From IMG/VR virus record IMGVR_UViG_3300020185_000122, positions 1 to 37,968 of that record: DNA of 37,968 nt, one strand, 5' to 3'. This document shows, piece by piece, positions 1 through 5,297 of the stretch. This DNA comes from a virus. The notes under the pieces were generated by a model. It made no database searches. It saw nothing but the letters and a program-made list of their open reading frames with translations, and had not been told where the DNA came from. A program made the translations under genes and the position numbers. Within the stretch, counting starts at the first letter, position 1. Each line of letters opens with the position of its first letter.

Positions 1-417
1 TTAGGTGATGCTTTCAAAGGAACAATCAAAAGAACAGGAAATCAAGCTGAAAAATTTGGTAGTGGTAGAGTTGTAACAGTTGATGCTATGACAGAAACAG
101 CATTAGGTTCATTAGAAACAATCAAAAAACTAGAAAAAGCATATGAAAATAATCCTTTAGTTAATATTAAAGTAGTAGACAATTCAACTGATGTTCCAAA
201 AATAATTACAACAAAAGATTTACCCAAAGTAAAAACTAAAGCAGAAGCTGAAAAAGAACTATTTAAAATATTAAGAGAAGAAAGAAAAAAACCAGATACA
301 AAAATAACAGATGAAGTTTACAATAGAATTATGAGAGGTAGAAAAGACCCAATTGCAGAACAAGAAGCATTTGATAATTCTGGAGAAATACTAGGGGATA
401 TAATCTACGGATATTAA
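1..417 (+). CDS. Zeta-toxin-like kinase protein, 3' fragment (second copy)
   Basis: An open frame runs from base 1 (LGDAFKGTIKRTG...) to a stop at 415-417. It is the last 138 codons of the gene read in full at 36351-37733, cut by the window edge and not an independent short gene. Compared with the full copy it has seven amino-acid changes (K/R, D/E, K/Q, K/A, N/S, Q/K, I/V) and six silent changes, so both variants look functional. It carries the segment after the P-loop, with an arginine-rich stretch (FKGTIKRTGNQAEKFGSGR) resembling the substrate/nucleotide-binding arginines of zeta-type kinases. Confidence 0.9.
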   Translation, partial: LGDAFKGTIKRTGNQAEKFGSGRVVTVDAMTETALGSLETIKKLEKAYENNPLVNIKVVDNSTDVPKIITTKDLPKVKTKAEAEKELFKILREERKKPDTKITDEVYNRIMRGRKDPIAEQEAFDNSGEILGDIIYGY

Positions 418-440
418 AAAAGCTCCCTTTTGAGGAGCTT
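414..440 (-). terminator. Rho-independent terminator for the leftward operon
   Basis: A 7-bp stem AAGCTCC/GGAGCTT (420-426 with 434-440) has a 7-base loop. On the minus strand it is followed by a run of T (the A-run at 414-420), so it fits termination of the leftward transcript ending with the gene at 457. The same hairpin recurs at 37736-37756. It may also stop rightward late transcription. Confidence 0.8.
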
Positions 441-456
441 GATTAACCTAGTTAGT

Positions 457-1038
457 TTACCTACCATAACCAATGGCTGTTTCGTGTAACTCATGACCAT
501 TGTATTTAGAAGCATAAGAATAACTAGCTATTTTGACACTGTTTGTTTCACCATTTACAATTTTAGTAAAAGGTTTTCCAATAACATTACCACTATTAGC
601 TGTTATTTTCTCATACCCACCTGAAAGTTCTGAACCATAATTCTTACCAACTTCAACTAACTCAATTTTTCTTTTACCTAGTTTTTTTAAGACTTTGTAA
701 AATTCAATGTGAGTTTCATCATATCCCCAACTAGTGTAAAGTAAATCTCCAATTTCAAGATTATGCTCACTTTCTCTTTTTGCTTTTCTTTCTGCTTTCC
801 ATTTAATATCAGACTCAATTGATTCTACAGTCTCTTTAATAAAAGCATCTAACTTTTCAGTAGTCTTAAATCTATAATACCATCTACTTTTTTTACTATT
901 TCCAACATAAGCAATGCCAGAAGTTTTTTCTTTATTAGCATAGACAATCAGATTTTTAAGAGACTCACCACCTTCAAAGTAAACCTCGTAACCATCTGGA
1001 ATAAATCTAGCATTAATATATTCTTCAAACTTTGTCAT
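457..1038 (-). CDS. Conserved phage protein of unknown function, 193 aa
   Basis: Leftward gene, last of its operon, with its stop just inside a terminator. The N-terminal half is basic and probably helical (residues 60-95). The C-terminal half has GDLLYTSWGYDETHIEFYKV and a terminal GYGR, a combination I recall from many phage and plasmid accessory proteins of unknown role. The start at 1038 follows the upstream gene after two bases and has GGAG about ten bases upstream. Two base differences between the terminal repeats fall in this gene and are both silent, which supports real coding. No catalytic motif is evident. Confidence 0.8.
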   Translation of the reverse strand: MTKFEEYINARFIPDGYEVYFEGGESLKNLIVYANKEKTSGIAYVGNSKKSRWYYRFKTTEKLDAFIKETVESIESDIKWKAERKAKRESEHNLEIGDLLYTSWGYDETHIEFYKVLKKLGKRKIELVEVGKNYGSELSGGYEKITANSGNVIGKPFTKIVNGETNSVKIASYSYASKYNGHELHETAIGYGR

Positions 1039-1040
1039 AT

Positions 1041-1223
1041 CTACTCTCCTTTTTTTACTGGAACTCTGATTGTACTGCCATCAGGATTAACAATTATGTC
1101 GTAACTACCTTCTTCCTCTATTGCAATCACTATGCCACTTTTTTCAAAAACCTTTTCGGCATGAACAATGGCTTTTTCAAGACCCTCAAAAACTTTTCCA
1201 TCACCACTCACAAATTTTTCCAT
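1041..1223 (-). CDS. Small hypothetical protein, 60 aa
   Basis: The start codon at 1223 overlaps the stop of the upstream 28-aa gene (TAATG), indicating coupled translation. The protein looks soluble: a helical N-terminal half (EGLEKAIVHAEKVFEK) followed by probable beta strands (IVIAIEEEG, SYDIIVNPDG, TIRVPVK). I do not recognise the family. It is the middle gene of the three-gene leftward operon 1309-457. Confidence 0.7.
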   Translation of the reverse strand: MEKFVSGDGKVFEGLEKAIVHAEKVFEKSGIVIAIEEEGSYDIIVNPDGSTIRVPVKKGE

Positions 1224-1309
1224 TACACAGCTCCCAAACTAATTGCAAAACCAACCCAAAGTCCACCCAGAACACCCCAAAAAACCACCAACTCTCTCAA
1301 TCTTTCCAT
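1223..1309 (-). CDS. Tiny single-span membrane protein, 28 aa
   Basis: The start at 1309 is preceded by AGGAGACAG. The peptide begins MERLRELVVFWG and continues as one hydrophobic helix with Gly and Trp, ending ISLGAV. Its TAA overlaps the next ATG. The basic N-terminus followed by one span suggests N-in topology. First gene behind promoter 1343-1370. Function unknown; very short membrane peptides of this kind in phages may modulate the host envelope or lysis. Confidence 0.6.
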   Translation of the reverse strand: MERLRELVVFWGVLGGLWVGFAISLGAV

Positions 1310-1342
1310 CTCTGTCTCCTTTGTTATTAACCCTACATACAT

Positions 1343-1370
1343 ATAATAGCAAATCTACAGTAAATAGCAA
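1343..1370 (-). promoter_or_regulatory. Extended -10 promoter, family member 1
   Basis: On the minus strand, -35 TTGCTA (1370-1365), a 16-base spacer ending TGC, and -10 TATTAT (1348-1343). It is preceded by the shared GTAAAAAGAC block and followed by the shared leader GTATGTAGGGTTAATAAC and AGGAGA. It drives 1309-457. Four further copies of the design lie at 2178-2205, 2483-2510, 2528-2555 and 11703-11730. Confidence 0.75.
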
Positions 1371-1393
1371 GTCTTTTTACAAGTATTTTTAAG

Positions 1394-1612
1394 TTATAAA
1401 ATACCATCATCATAGTCATCTTCAGGATAATATGGCATACCATTGGAATATTTTTTGTCCCATTCAGCTTCACATTTTCCACAGAAAACTACATCACCAT
1501 TCCAACCTGTGCTACCACATTTAAGTTTAGGTTCTGTTTCGGAAGGTCTGCCACTCCAGACCTTCTCCTCACAAACACCACTTGATTTATTAATGTCTCT
1601 CATTGGGTTCAT
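1394..1612 (-). CDS. Small putative zinc-binding protein, 72 aa
   Basis: Four cysteines suggest a zinc ribbon or knuckle: single Cys in GVCEE, KCGS, then the pair in VFCGKCEAEW. The C-terminus is acidic (PEDDYDDGIL). The start overlaps the stop of the upstream gene (TAATG at 1612), so translation is coupled. Last gene of the operon 2144-1394. No family recognised; it could be a nucleic-acid or regulator-binding protein. Confidence 0.7.
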   Translation of the reverse strand: MNPMRDINKSSGVCEEKVWSGRPSETEPKLKCGSTGWNGDVVFCGKCEAEWDKKYSNGMPYYPEDDYDDGIL

Positions 1613-1812
1613 TATGCAATCTCCTTTTCTTCTTCCATTTTTGCAAAGATTAATTTCTTTGCATTGTTAAGAACTTTAGTAGCCATTTCAGCATTGTTCG
1701 GTGCAACCCAACCCTCGTTATCTTCACCATTGAGTTCTTTACCAAGTAACTCTTGTACATCAGAAAGCATCCCTGCAATGTACATTAAACTTTTTTCGTA
1801 TTCTCTATCCAT
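1612..1812 (-). CDS. Small hypothetical helical protein, 66 aa
   Basis: Mostly alpha-helical in character (EKSLMYIAGMLSDVQELLGK; EMATKVLNNAKKLIFAKMEEE) with no Cys, signal or membrane segment. The start at 1812 overlaps the stop of the upstream gene, and its own stop overlaps the next start. Middle gene of the three-gene operon behind promoter 2178-2205. Function unknown. Confidence 0.7.
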   Translation of the reverse strand: MDREYEKSLMYIAGMLSDVQELLGKELNGEDNEGWVAPNNAEMATKVLNNAKKLIFAKMEEEKEIA

Positions 1813-2144
1813 TATTTTTCTCCTTTGTTTAAATATTTTGCAATTTCAGGGTCAAGCTCGTTGTTCACAAAAACATTACCTAATACAAAGTCATTGGTAT
1901 AGTTTTTAAAGTAACTTGCTCCTGAACTTCTTCTTGCTGAATCTTCTGTGTCCAAGATTAGACCCTTGTTTAATAATGATGTAAACACACCACCTACTTG
2001 TTGTTCTGTTAAGCCTAATTTTTTAGCAACATCATTAGCGTTGTTGTAACTCATGTTTTGGTCTTCAGTACACTCGCCAGTACAGTCAACAGTTTCATCA
2101 TAAAAAACTTGTAACACTTGTGATTCTAATTTTGTGATTTCCAT
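1812..2144 (-). CDS. Probable winged-helix DNA-binding protein, 110 aa
   Basis: Residues about 30-65 read as a helix-turn-helix (NNANDVAKKLGLTEQQVGGV followed by FTSLLNKGLI), the pattern of MarR/winged-helix domains in which a second helix is followed by a short wing. An acidic Cys-containing insert (DCTGECTEDQ) precedes it. The start is supported by AAAGGAGAT. First gene behind promoter 2178-2205, so a plausible early regulator. The DNA-binding role is inferred from pattern only. Confidence 0.7.
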   Translation of the reverse strand: MEITKLESQVLQVFYDETVDCTGECTEDQNMSYNNANDVAKKLGLTEQQVGGVFTSLLNKGLILDTEDSARRSSGASYFKNYTNDFVLGNVFVNNELDPEIAKYLNKGEK

Positions 2145-2177
2145 TTTTATCTCCTTTGTTATTTAACCTACAAATAC

Positions 2178-2205
2178 ATAATATCAGATTCAAACAACAA
2201 TGCAA
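2178..2205 (-). promoter_or_regulatory. Extended -10 promoter, family member 2
   Basis: Minus strand: -35 TTGCAT (2205-2200), a 16-base spacer ending TGA, and -10 TATTAT (2183-2178). The upstream block AAAAGAC and the leader ending AACAAAGGAGAT match the other members. It drives 2144-1394. Confidence 0.8.
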
Positions 2206-2236
2206 GTCTTTTGTTAAAATCTTTTATATTATCTCC

Positions 2237-2449
2237 TTATGAGGAAGCCGAAGCTTCCTCTCTCTTTTTACCAATCAAAGCAATTCTGTAAGGAATCACA
2301 AACTTTTCATCACACTTCTTACAACACCTACCCTCACTGTTCCACTTTCTAAACTTTGTTGGAATCGGCTCAACATTGTTTCCCCAACCCCACTCAATAT
2401 CACCACACAAACAACAAGCAATGTAACCTCTTTTTTCAATCTTTTCCAT
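2237..2449 (-). CDS. Small cysteine-rich, probably zinc-binding protein, 70 aa
   Basis: Cysteines at about 12, 13 and 15 (ACCLCGD) and 43, 44 and 47 (RCCKKCDE) suggest one zinc site formed by two CxxC-like knuckles. The region between is Trp- and Gly-rich and the C-terminus is basic and then small residues (EEASASS). Single-gene unit behind promoter 2483-2510. A nucleic-acid binding or inhibitor role is possible; the family is unknown to me. Confidence 0.7.
   Translation of the reverse strand: MEKIEKRGYIACCLCGDIEWGWGNNVEPIPTKFRKWNSEGRCCKKCDEKFVIPYRIALIGKKREEASASS
2241..2260 (-). terminator. UUCG-type hairpin inside the 3' end of the Cys-rich gene
   Basis: On the minus strand, GAGGAAGC-TTCG-GCTTCCTC forms a perfect 8-bp stem with a UUCG loop. 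It encodes the final residues EEASAS of the gene at 2237-2449. There is no following T-run on that strand, so it may stabilise the mRNA 3' end or weakly terminate. The plus strand does have T-rich sequence after it. Confidence 0.55.
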
Positions 2450-2482
2450 CTCTATCTCCTTTATTAATCAACTTACATATAC

Positions 2483-2510
2483 ATAATAGCAAACTGAATA
2501 ATAAATGCAA
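2483..2510 (-). promoter_or_regulatory. Extended -10 promoter, family member 3 (leftward)
   Basis: Minus strand: -35 TTGCAT (2510-2505), a 16-base spacer ending TGC, and -10 TATTAT (2488-2483). It is preceded by TTGTAAAAAGAC and leads to AAAGGAGAT before the ATG at 2449. It is divergent from the promoter at 2528-2555, only 17 bases away. Confidence 0.8.
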
Positions 2511-2527
2511 GTCTTTTTACAAATTAC

Positions 2528-2555
2528 TTTACTTTTATATTTAAGCTGTTATTAT
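2528..2555 (+). promoter_or_regulatory. Extended -10 promoter, family member 4 (rightward)
   Basis: TTTACT (2528-2533), 16-base spacer ending TGT, TATTAT (2550-2555), then GTATCTGTTGTTAATAAAT and AGGAG before the ATG at 2586. Same spacing and extended -10 as the leftward copies, with a weaker -35. Confidence 0.7.
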
Positions 2556-2585
2556 GTATCTGTTGTTAATAAATAAGGAGAAATT

Positions 2586-2813
2586 ATGAAAGTTACAGTT
2601 TTTGAAAAAACAGAGCCAACACTAGAAGAAGCACAAAGTTTAGTTGAGGGTTATGTTGAAAAAATTGCTTTGGAAAATGGAGATGTTTTACTAGTCAACG
2701 AAGAAGGCAGATTAGAAAATCTTGATTTAAATTTTGAAGCAAGTAAATTAGTTGGAATTCCAATCGTTGGAAACGCAGTAGTTATTAAAAACGAAATTGT
2801 TAAAAACTGGTAA
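2586..2813 (+). CDS. DUF3846-like protein, 75 aa
   Basis: The layout of DUF3846, found in phage and plasmid accessory regions, is visible: a YVEKIALENGDVLLVNEEG segment, then LENLDLNFEASKLV and GNAVVI at the end. The function of the family is not established. The start follows AAGGAG at good spacing. First gene of a two-gene rightward operon embedded among leftward genes, followed after ten bases by the next start. Confidence 0.75.
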   Translation: MKVTVFEKTEPTLEEAQSLVEGYVEKIALENGDVLLVNEEGRLENLDLNFEASKLVGIPIVGNAVVIKNEIVKNW

Positions 2814-2823
2814 AGGAGAAATT

Positions 2824-3165
2824 ATGGATATTAAAAAAAACGCTGAAGTGATTAAAGACCAACTAGCTTTTGCTAGTCAGTTTAGTCAGGAAAGATATTT
2901 TGAAGAACATGGCGAACCTGCATATTGTGGGTTTGCTTGGGTAGAAGTTCCTGTGACTAGGACTAACAGTAAACTTGCTAAAGATTTAATGGCAATAGGT
3001 TTTAAGAAAAGTTGGAAACCAAAAATTGTAGATTTAAATGTACATCAAGTTGTTGGTCACTATGGTCAAAGCATGGATTTAAAGATTCAAGGTGCTCAAG
3101 CTATAGTTGATGAACTTAAAAAGTTAGGCATTGAAAATGCTTATGTTCAAAGTAGAGCTGATTAA
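2824..3165 (+). CDS. Conserved phage protein of unknown function, 113 aa
   Basis: I chose the ATG at 2824 rather than the in-frame ATG at 2797 because it has AAAGGAG seven bases upstream and does not overlap the previous gene. The protein has EHGEPAYCGFAWVEV, GFKKSWKPKI and QSMDLKIQGA. I recall this set of motifs from many phages, always without an assigned function. No signal peptide or membrane span. It ends just before a strong terminator. Confidence 0.8.
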   Translation: MDIKKNAEVIKDQLAFASQFSQERYFEEHGEPAYCGFAWVEVPVTRTNSKLAKDLMAIGFKKSWKPKIVDLNVHQVVGHYGQSMDLKIQGAQAIVDELKKLGIENAYVQSRAD

Positions 3166-3181
3166 CTAACTAGGAAAAATT

Positions 3182-3205
3182 AGAGAGCTTCGGCTCTCTT
3201 TTTTT
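3182..3205 (+). terminator. Rho-independent terminator
   Basis: AGAGAGC-TTCG-GCTCTCT (3182-3188, 3193-3199) with a UUCG loop and a run of T at 3199-3205. It ends the rightward operon 2586-3165 and faces the leftward gene ending at 3204, so it probably serves both directions. Confidence 0.9.
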
Positions 3206-3530
3206 ATGCGTAAATTCTTTGTCCTACTATTGTTAATAAATTATCCATTGCTAAATCTAAATTTTTTTCATAAAACATAGGTTTTTTTCCTTTAAGAAAC
3301 CGATAATAAATTGCTGATTTTTGAGTATCAGGAAGTCCATCAATAACAGCATCAACAACTTTAATATTATTCATATCAGTTTTAGATACCATATCTTCAA
3401 ACACTTCTGAAGTAGACTCACCACCAGATGAAAAATAACTTGTGCTAGTTGGGTAACCTAACCCATGTTTATCTACTTTCATCCACCTAGACCAATCATC
3501 TAGGATAGACATAAGCCTAGTTATTCTCAT
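3204..3530 (-). CDS. RinA/antitermination-like regulator, 108 aa
   Basis: It begins MRITRLMSILDDWSRWMKVD and has HGLGYPTSTSYFSSGG in the middle. The C-terminal part reads VVDAVIDGLPDTQKSAIYYR followed by DLAMDNLLTIVGQRI. That layout (a D-x-LP-x-x-Q segment then a helix-turn-helix-like end) recalls small sigma-like or antiterminator proteins (RinA or Q-type) of phages. The start overlaps the upstream stop by four bases (ATGA). Last gene of the operon from 4502. A role switching on late genes is a plausible inference. Confidence 0.65.
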   Translation of the reverse strand: MRITRLMSILDDWSRWMKVDKHGLGYPTSTSYFSSGGESTSEVFEDMVSKTDMNNIKVVDAVIDGLPDTQKSAIYYRFLKGKKPMFYEKNLDLAMDNLLTIVGQRIYA

Positions 3531-3949
3531 TCACCACCTTCATAGATAGTGTTAACAGTTCCATACATATGAGGGGTAGATTGTGGATAAGATATATTTT
3601 TACCTTCATCCATCTTGTGAGATTTTTTACTTTTAACTTTAAAGTTATCTAATATTGTTTTTGGGTAAAACATTGTAGCTAATGCACAATCAATTTTCTT
3701 GGAATAAACAGTGTTTCTTTGTGTTTTTCTTCTGACCAATAAATCTTTAATACATAAACTTCTAATGATATGAGCAGATGTCACTTCCTCAATACCTACA
3801 TCTTCTGCCACGTCTTGAATAGTCAACTCTTTTCCACCATCAAACAAAGCATAAATCATTTCTGATATTTGATATCTTTGTAACTTTCTACCATCTTTTA
3901 AATCATACCAATGTAAATTAGTTTGATTTTTTAATTTTTCGTATTTCAT
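3527..3949 (-). CDS. Probable winged-helix protein, 140 aa
   Basis: Residues about 27-75 (ISEMIYALFDGGKELTIQ, DVAEDVGIEEVTSAHII, RSLCIKDLLVRR) look like a winged-helix domain. The basic, low-complexity tail (KVKSKKSHKMDEGKN) is probably disordered. The start overlaps the stop of the 52-aa gene upstream (ATGA) and the end overlaps the next start. Adjacent to the RinA-like gene, which suggests a small regulatory pair. DNA binding is inferred, not shown. Confidence 0.65.
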   Translation of the reverse strand: MKYEKLKNQTNLHWYDLKDGRKLQRYQISEMIYALFDGGKELTIQDVAEDVGIEEVTSAHIIRSLCIKDLLVRRKTQRNTVYSKKIDCALATMFYPKTILDNFKVKSKKSHKMDEGKNISYPQSTPHMYGTVNTIYEGGE

Positions 3950-4104
3950 AATTTCCCCTTTGTAACAATCTTACCTGTAAGTTCATGAACAATATGAAAT
4001 TCATTTTTCTTGCTCATTAAAAAATATGTATAACCCTCCCAAATAAATTTATGTTCTTTCCATTCGTCTTTATTTTTCTTTAGTGTTTCTTGTCCCTTTG
4101 TCAT
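3946..4104 (-). CDS. Small hypothetical protein, 52 aa
   Basis: Found by reading the minus strand between the two larger genes. AAAAGGAGTTTGTA precedes the ATG at 4104. The product is charged (MTKGQETLKKNKDEWKEH...) with a short aromatic stretch (FIWEGYTYFLM) and ends KIVTKGKL. Its TGA overlaps the ATG of the next gene, which supports translation. Function unknown. Confidence 0.65.
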   Translation of the reverse strand: MTKGQETLKKNKDEWKEHKFIWEGYTYFLMSKKNEFHIVHELTGKIVTKGKL

Positions 4105-4219
4105 TACAAACTCCTTTTAAATATTTATCGTGCCCACACCACCATTTTTTATAAAAAAACTTTCCTTCTTTTTTACATATATGGCATAAGTGAGGTTTGT
4201 TTAAATTAATCTTCGTCAT
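4070..4219 (-). CDS. Small zinc-finger-like protein, 49 aa
   Basis: Overlapping the end of the DUF3310 gene (by 14 bases) and the start of the 52-aa gene (by 35 bases), this frame encodes MTKINLNKPHLCHICKKEG and later WWCGHDKYLKGVCND. The spacing CxxC...CxH...C is that of a small zinc finger. There is no clear ribosome-binding site and the overlaps are long, so confidence is moderate; the cysteine pattern is the main support. Confidence 0.5.
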   Translation of the reverse strand: MTKINLNKPHLCHICKKEGKFFYKKWWCGHDKYLKGVCNDKGTRNTKEK

Positions 4220-4502
4220 GCAGTTCGTCATCAATCCATTCGTCTTGCTTGGCTTTGACTTCTAAAACCTTTAATTCTGTTTGATGAACTTTAATCATTT
4301 GCTCAAGATACCATATTGCTTTTTTACAGTCATCAATTTTATCAAGTAACTTTTCTGACTTTAATCCTTCTCTACTAATATACTTGAGAGCATTGCCTTT
4401 TATAAAACCATAAAATTCTTCTGGTGTCATCTTGGCTTTTATAAAATCTATAGTCTCAACACCACCTTTTGTATAATGGTCTGGGTTTATATTATCTTCC
4501 AT
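4206..4502 (-). CDS. DUF3310 protein, 98 aa
   Basis: The N-terminal half has the DUF3310 signature: INPDHYTKGGVETIDFI, then FYGFIKGNALKYISR, followed by DDCKKAIWYLEQMI. These proteins are common in phage early regions and are often labelled nucleotide kinase-like, without firm biochemical proof. The C-terminal 35 residues are charged and acidic (WIDDELHDED). GGAGAAATT precedes the start. First gene of the leftward run to 3204. Its promoter must lie in the short stretch shared with pqqA, but I could not assign it. Confidence 0.8.
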   Translation of the reverse strand: MEDNINPDHYTKGGVETIDFIKAKMTPEEFYGFIKGNALKYISREGLKSEKLLDKIDDCKKAIWYLEQMIKVHQTELKVLEVKAKQDEWIDDELHDED

Positions 4503-4569
4503 AATTTCTCCATAAAATCATTAGTTAAAAATCATACATTCTTTTCTATTTAAAATTTCTTTTTCAAAC

Positions 4570-4575
4570 TATAAT
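4570..4575 (+). promoter_or_regulatory. -10 box of the putative pqqA promoter
   Basis: A perfect TATAAT lies 33 bases before the pqqA start. The region where a -35 should lie is AT-rich (TATTTA at 4547-4552 with a 17-base spacer), so it is weak or activator-dependent. It is the only rightward promoter-like element between the surrounding leftward genes and would give a leader of about 27 bases with AAGGAA as ribosome-binding site. Confidence 0.5.
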
Positions 4576-4608
4576 GCAATTTCTATCAACCTACAAGGAA
4601 CATAAATT

Positions 4609-4680
4609 ATGTGGACTCAACCAGTTGCAACTGAAATGCGTTTTGGTTTTGAAGTAACAATGTACGTCTGTAACAAATAA
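4609..4680 (+). CDS. pqqA: PqqA, coenzyme PQQ precursor peptide (23 aa)
   Basis: An isolated rightward gene inside a leftward block, with AAGGAA upstream and a hairpin downstream. The peptide begins MWTQP and ends FGFEVTMYVCNK. Length (23), the MW start, the Arg-x-Gly-Phe step, and Glu15-Val-Thr-Met-Tyr19 match PqqA of the Klebsiella/Pseudomonas type. In that pathway the radical SAM enzyme PqqE, with the PqqD chaperone, links the side chains of Glu15 and Tyr19; PqqB, PqqC and a protease then finish pyrroloquinoline quinone. Both key residues and their spacing are intact. No other pqq gene is in the genome, so host PqqB-E would be needed. Cys21 is unusual. Too short for ordinary gene callers, but I see no better explanation of the sequence. 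Confidence 0.9.
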   Translation: MWTQPVATEMRFGFEVTMYVCNK

Positions 4681-4682
4681 GG

Positions 4683-4702
4683 AAAAGGGGAGTTACCTCC
4701 CC
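4683..4702. terminator. Hairpin after pqqA, shared with the leftward operon
   Basis: GGGGAG-TTAC-CTCCCC (4687-4692, 4697-4702) starts six bases after the pqqA stop. On the minus strand it is followed by TTTTCC, so it also fits termination of the leftward operon ending at 4715. It isolates pqqA as a single-gene unit. Confidence 0.8.
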
Positions 4703-4714
4703 TATCCCATCCCC

Positions 4715-4948
4715 CTAGTAACAAATACTCCCATTAGCTGTAGGCTGACATACTGTTAATTTATCAGTTCCATAAATAAATGTAGATTCATCATTAGATA
4801 TTTCTGCTTCATAATTTACTGAACCTTCATCATCTATATATAAAGATACATCATCTGAACCATCAATAATTACTAAACTCCCATCATCTGTCCAAATACT
4901 TTGTGCACTTATAGAACCACTTAACAACATTAATAATAATAATCTCAT
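4715..4948 (-). CDS. Small exported protein, 77 aa
   Basis: It starts with a classical signal peptide: MRLLLLMLLSGSISAQS, with likely cleavage after SISA. The remaining ~61 residues are very acidic, beta-rich (SLVIIDGSDDVSLYIDDEG) and hold two cysteines (TVCQPT, SICY) that could form a disulfide near the C-terminus. Last gene of the recombination operon, one base after the upstream stop. A periplasmic or surface role, such as exclusion of competitors, is possible; the family is unknown. Confidence 0.75.
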   Translation of the reverse strand: MRLLLLMLLSGSISAQSIWTDDGSLVIIDGSDDVSLYIDDEGSVNYEAEISNDESTFIYGTDKLTVCQPTANGSICY

Positions 4949-5182
4949 TTAAGTCTCCAGTTTATATTCTGCAAAATGACATTTTTCGCCAAATTTATTT
5001 TTTTTAGCAACTCTATTAGTTTTTATATCACAACCTTTTTCTTTTAAATTAAATATTACAGCACTTAATCTATAAACTCCACAAAATCTCCAAGAGCTTA
5101 ATGGGTTAATTTTGCCTTTTAATTTTAAATAATCTAGCACTCTATTTTCTTGGTTAGTTAATTCATTTCCACTTTGTAACAT
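4949..5182 (-). CDS. Probable winged-helix protein, 77 aa
   Basis: The ATG at 5182 has AAAGGAG at proper spacing, so I prefer it to the TTG two codons upstream. The sequence NQENRVLDYLKLKGKINPL, then WRFCGVYRLSAVIFNLKEKG and a basic wing (KTNRVAKKNKFG), is the pattern of a small winged-helix domain seen in many phage genomes. Probably binds DNA. It sits between a membrane peptide and the exported protein at the end of the leftward operon. Confidence 0.7.
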   Translation of the reverse strand: MLQSGNELTNQENRVLDYLKLKGKINPLSSWRFCGVYRLSAVIFNLKEKGCDIKTNRVAKKNKFGEKCHFAEYKLET

Positions 5183-5297
5183 ATGCAACTCCTTTATTAA
5201 TTAATAAAAATACAAACAAAAACATCCAACATAAGATAGATACAGCTCCCAATATTAAGAGAGCTAAACCTAAAACTACATTAAAAAGGGATGTCAT
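5163..5297 (-). CDS. Small membrane protein overlapping the SSB tail, 44 aa
   Basis: The frame begins with an ATG inside the last codons of the SSB gene (MTSLFNVVLGLALLI...), runs through about 28 hydrophobic residues, and ends NKGVAYVTKWK, overlapping the next start by 20 bases. It fills what would otherwise be an empty gap, and the charge pattern (hydrophobic helix then basic tail) is typical of a real single-span protein. There is no clear ribosome-binding site, so translation would be coupled to SSB. Confidence 0.45.
   Translation of the reverse strand: MTSLFNVVLGLALLILGAVSILCWMFLFVFLLINKGVAYVTKWK

Larger units (their letters stand above)
1..652. repeat. Left copy of the terminal overlap
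   Basis: This stretch matches 37317-37968 base for base in length, with no insertion or deletion. I count 17 substitutions, at 128, 192, 225, 226, 231, 286, 287, 291, 321, 323, 361, 396, 399, 400, 402, 526 and 595. It marks closure of a circular or circularly permuted genome of 37316 bp. Fifteen differences lie in the 3' end of the kinase-like gene and two, both silent, in the reverse-strand gene. Confidence 0.95.

Noticed and set aside
128-402. Sequencing error as the cause of terminal-repeat differences
   Set aside because: No indels, frame kept, conservative amino-acid changes, and only silent changes in the opposite-strand gene.
88-417. A stand-alone 109-aa gene starting at ATG 88
   Set aside because: The frame is open from base 1 and matches the interior and end of the full 460-aa gene at 36351-37733, so the ATG is internal.
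1-652. T7-like fixed direct terminal repeat
   Set aside because: The overlap begins and ends inside genes and the two copies differ at 17 sites. TerL and portal are of the headful-like P22 type, so circular closure or permutation is more likely.
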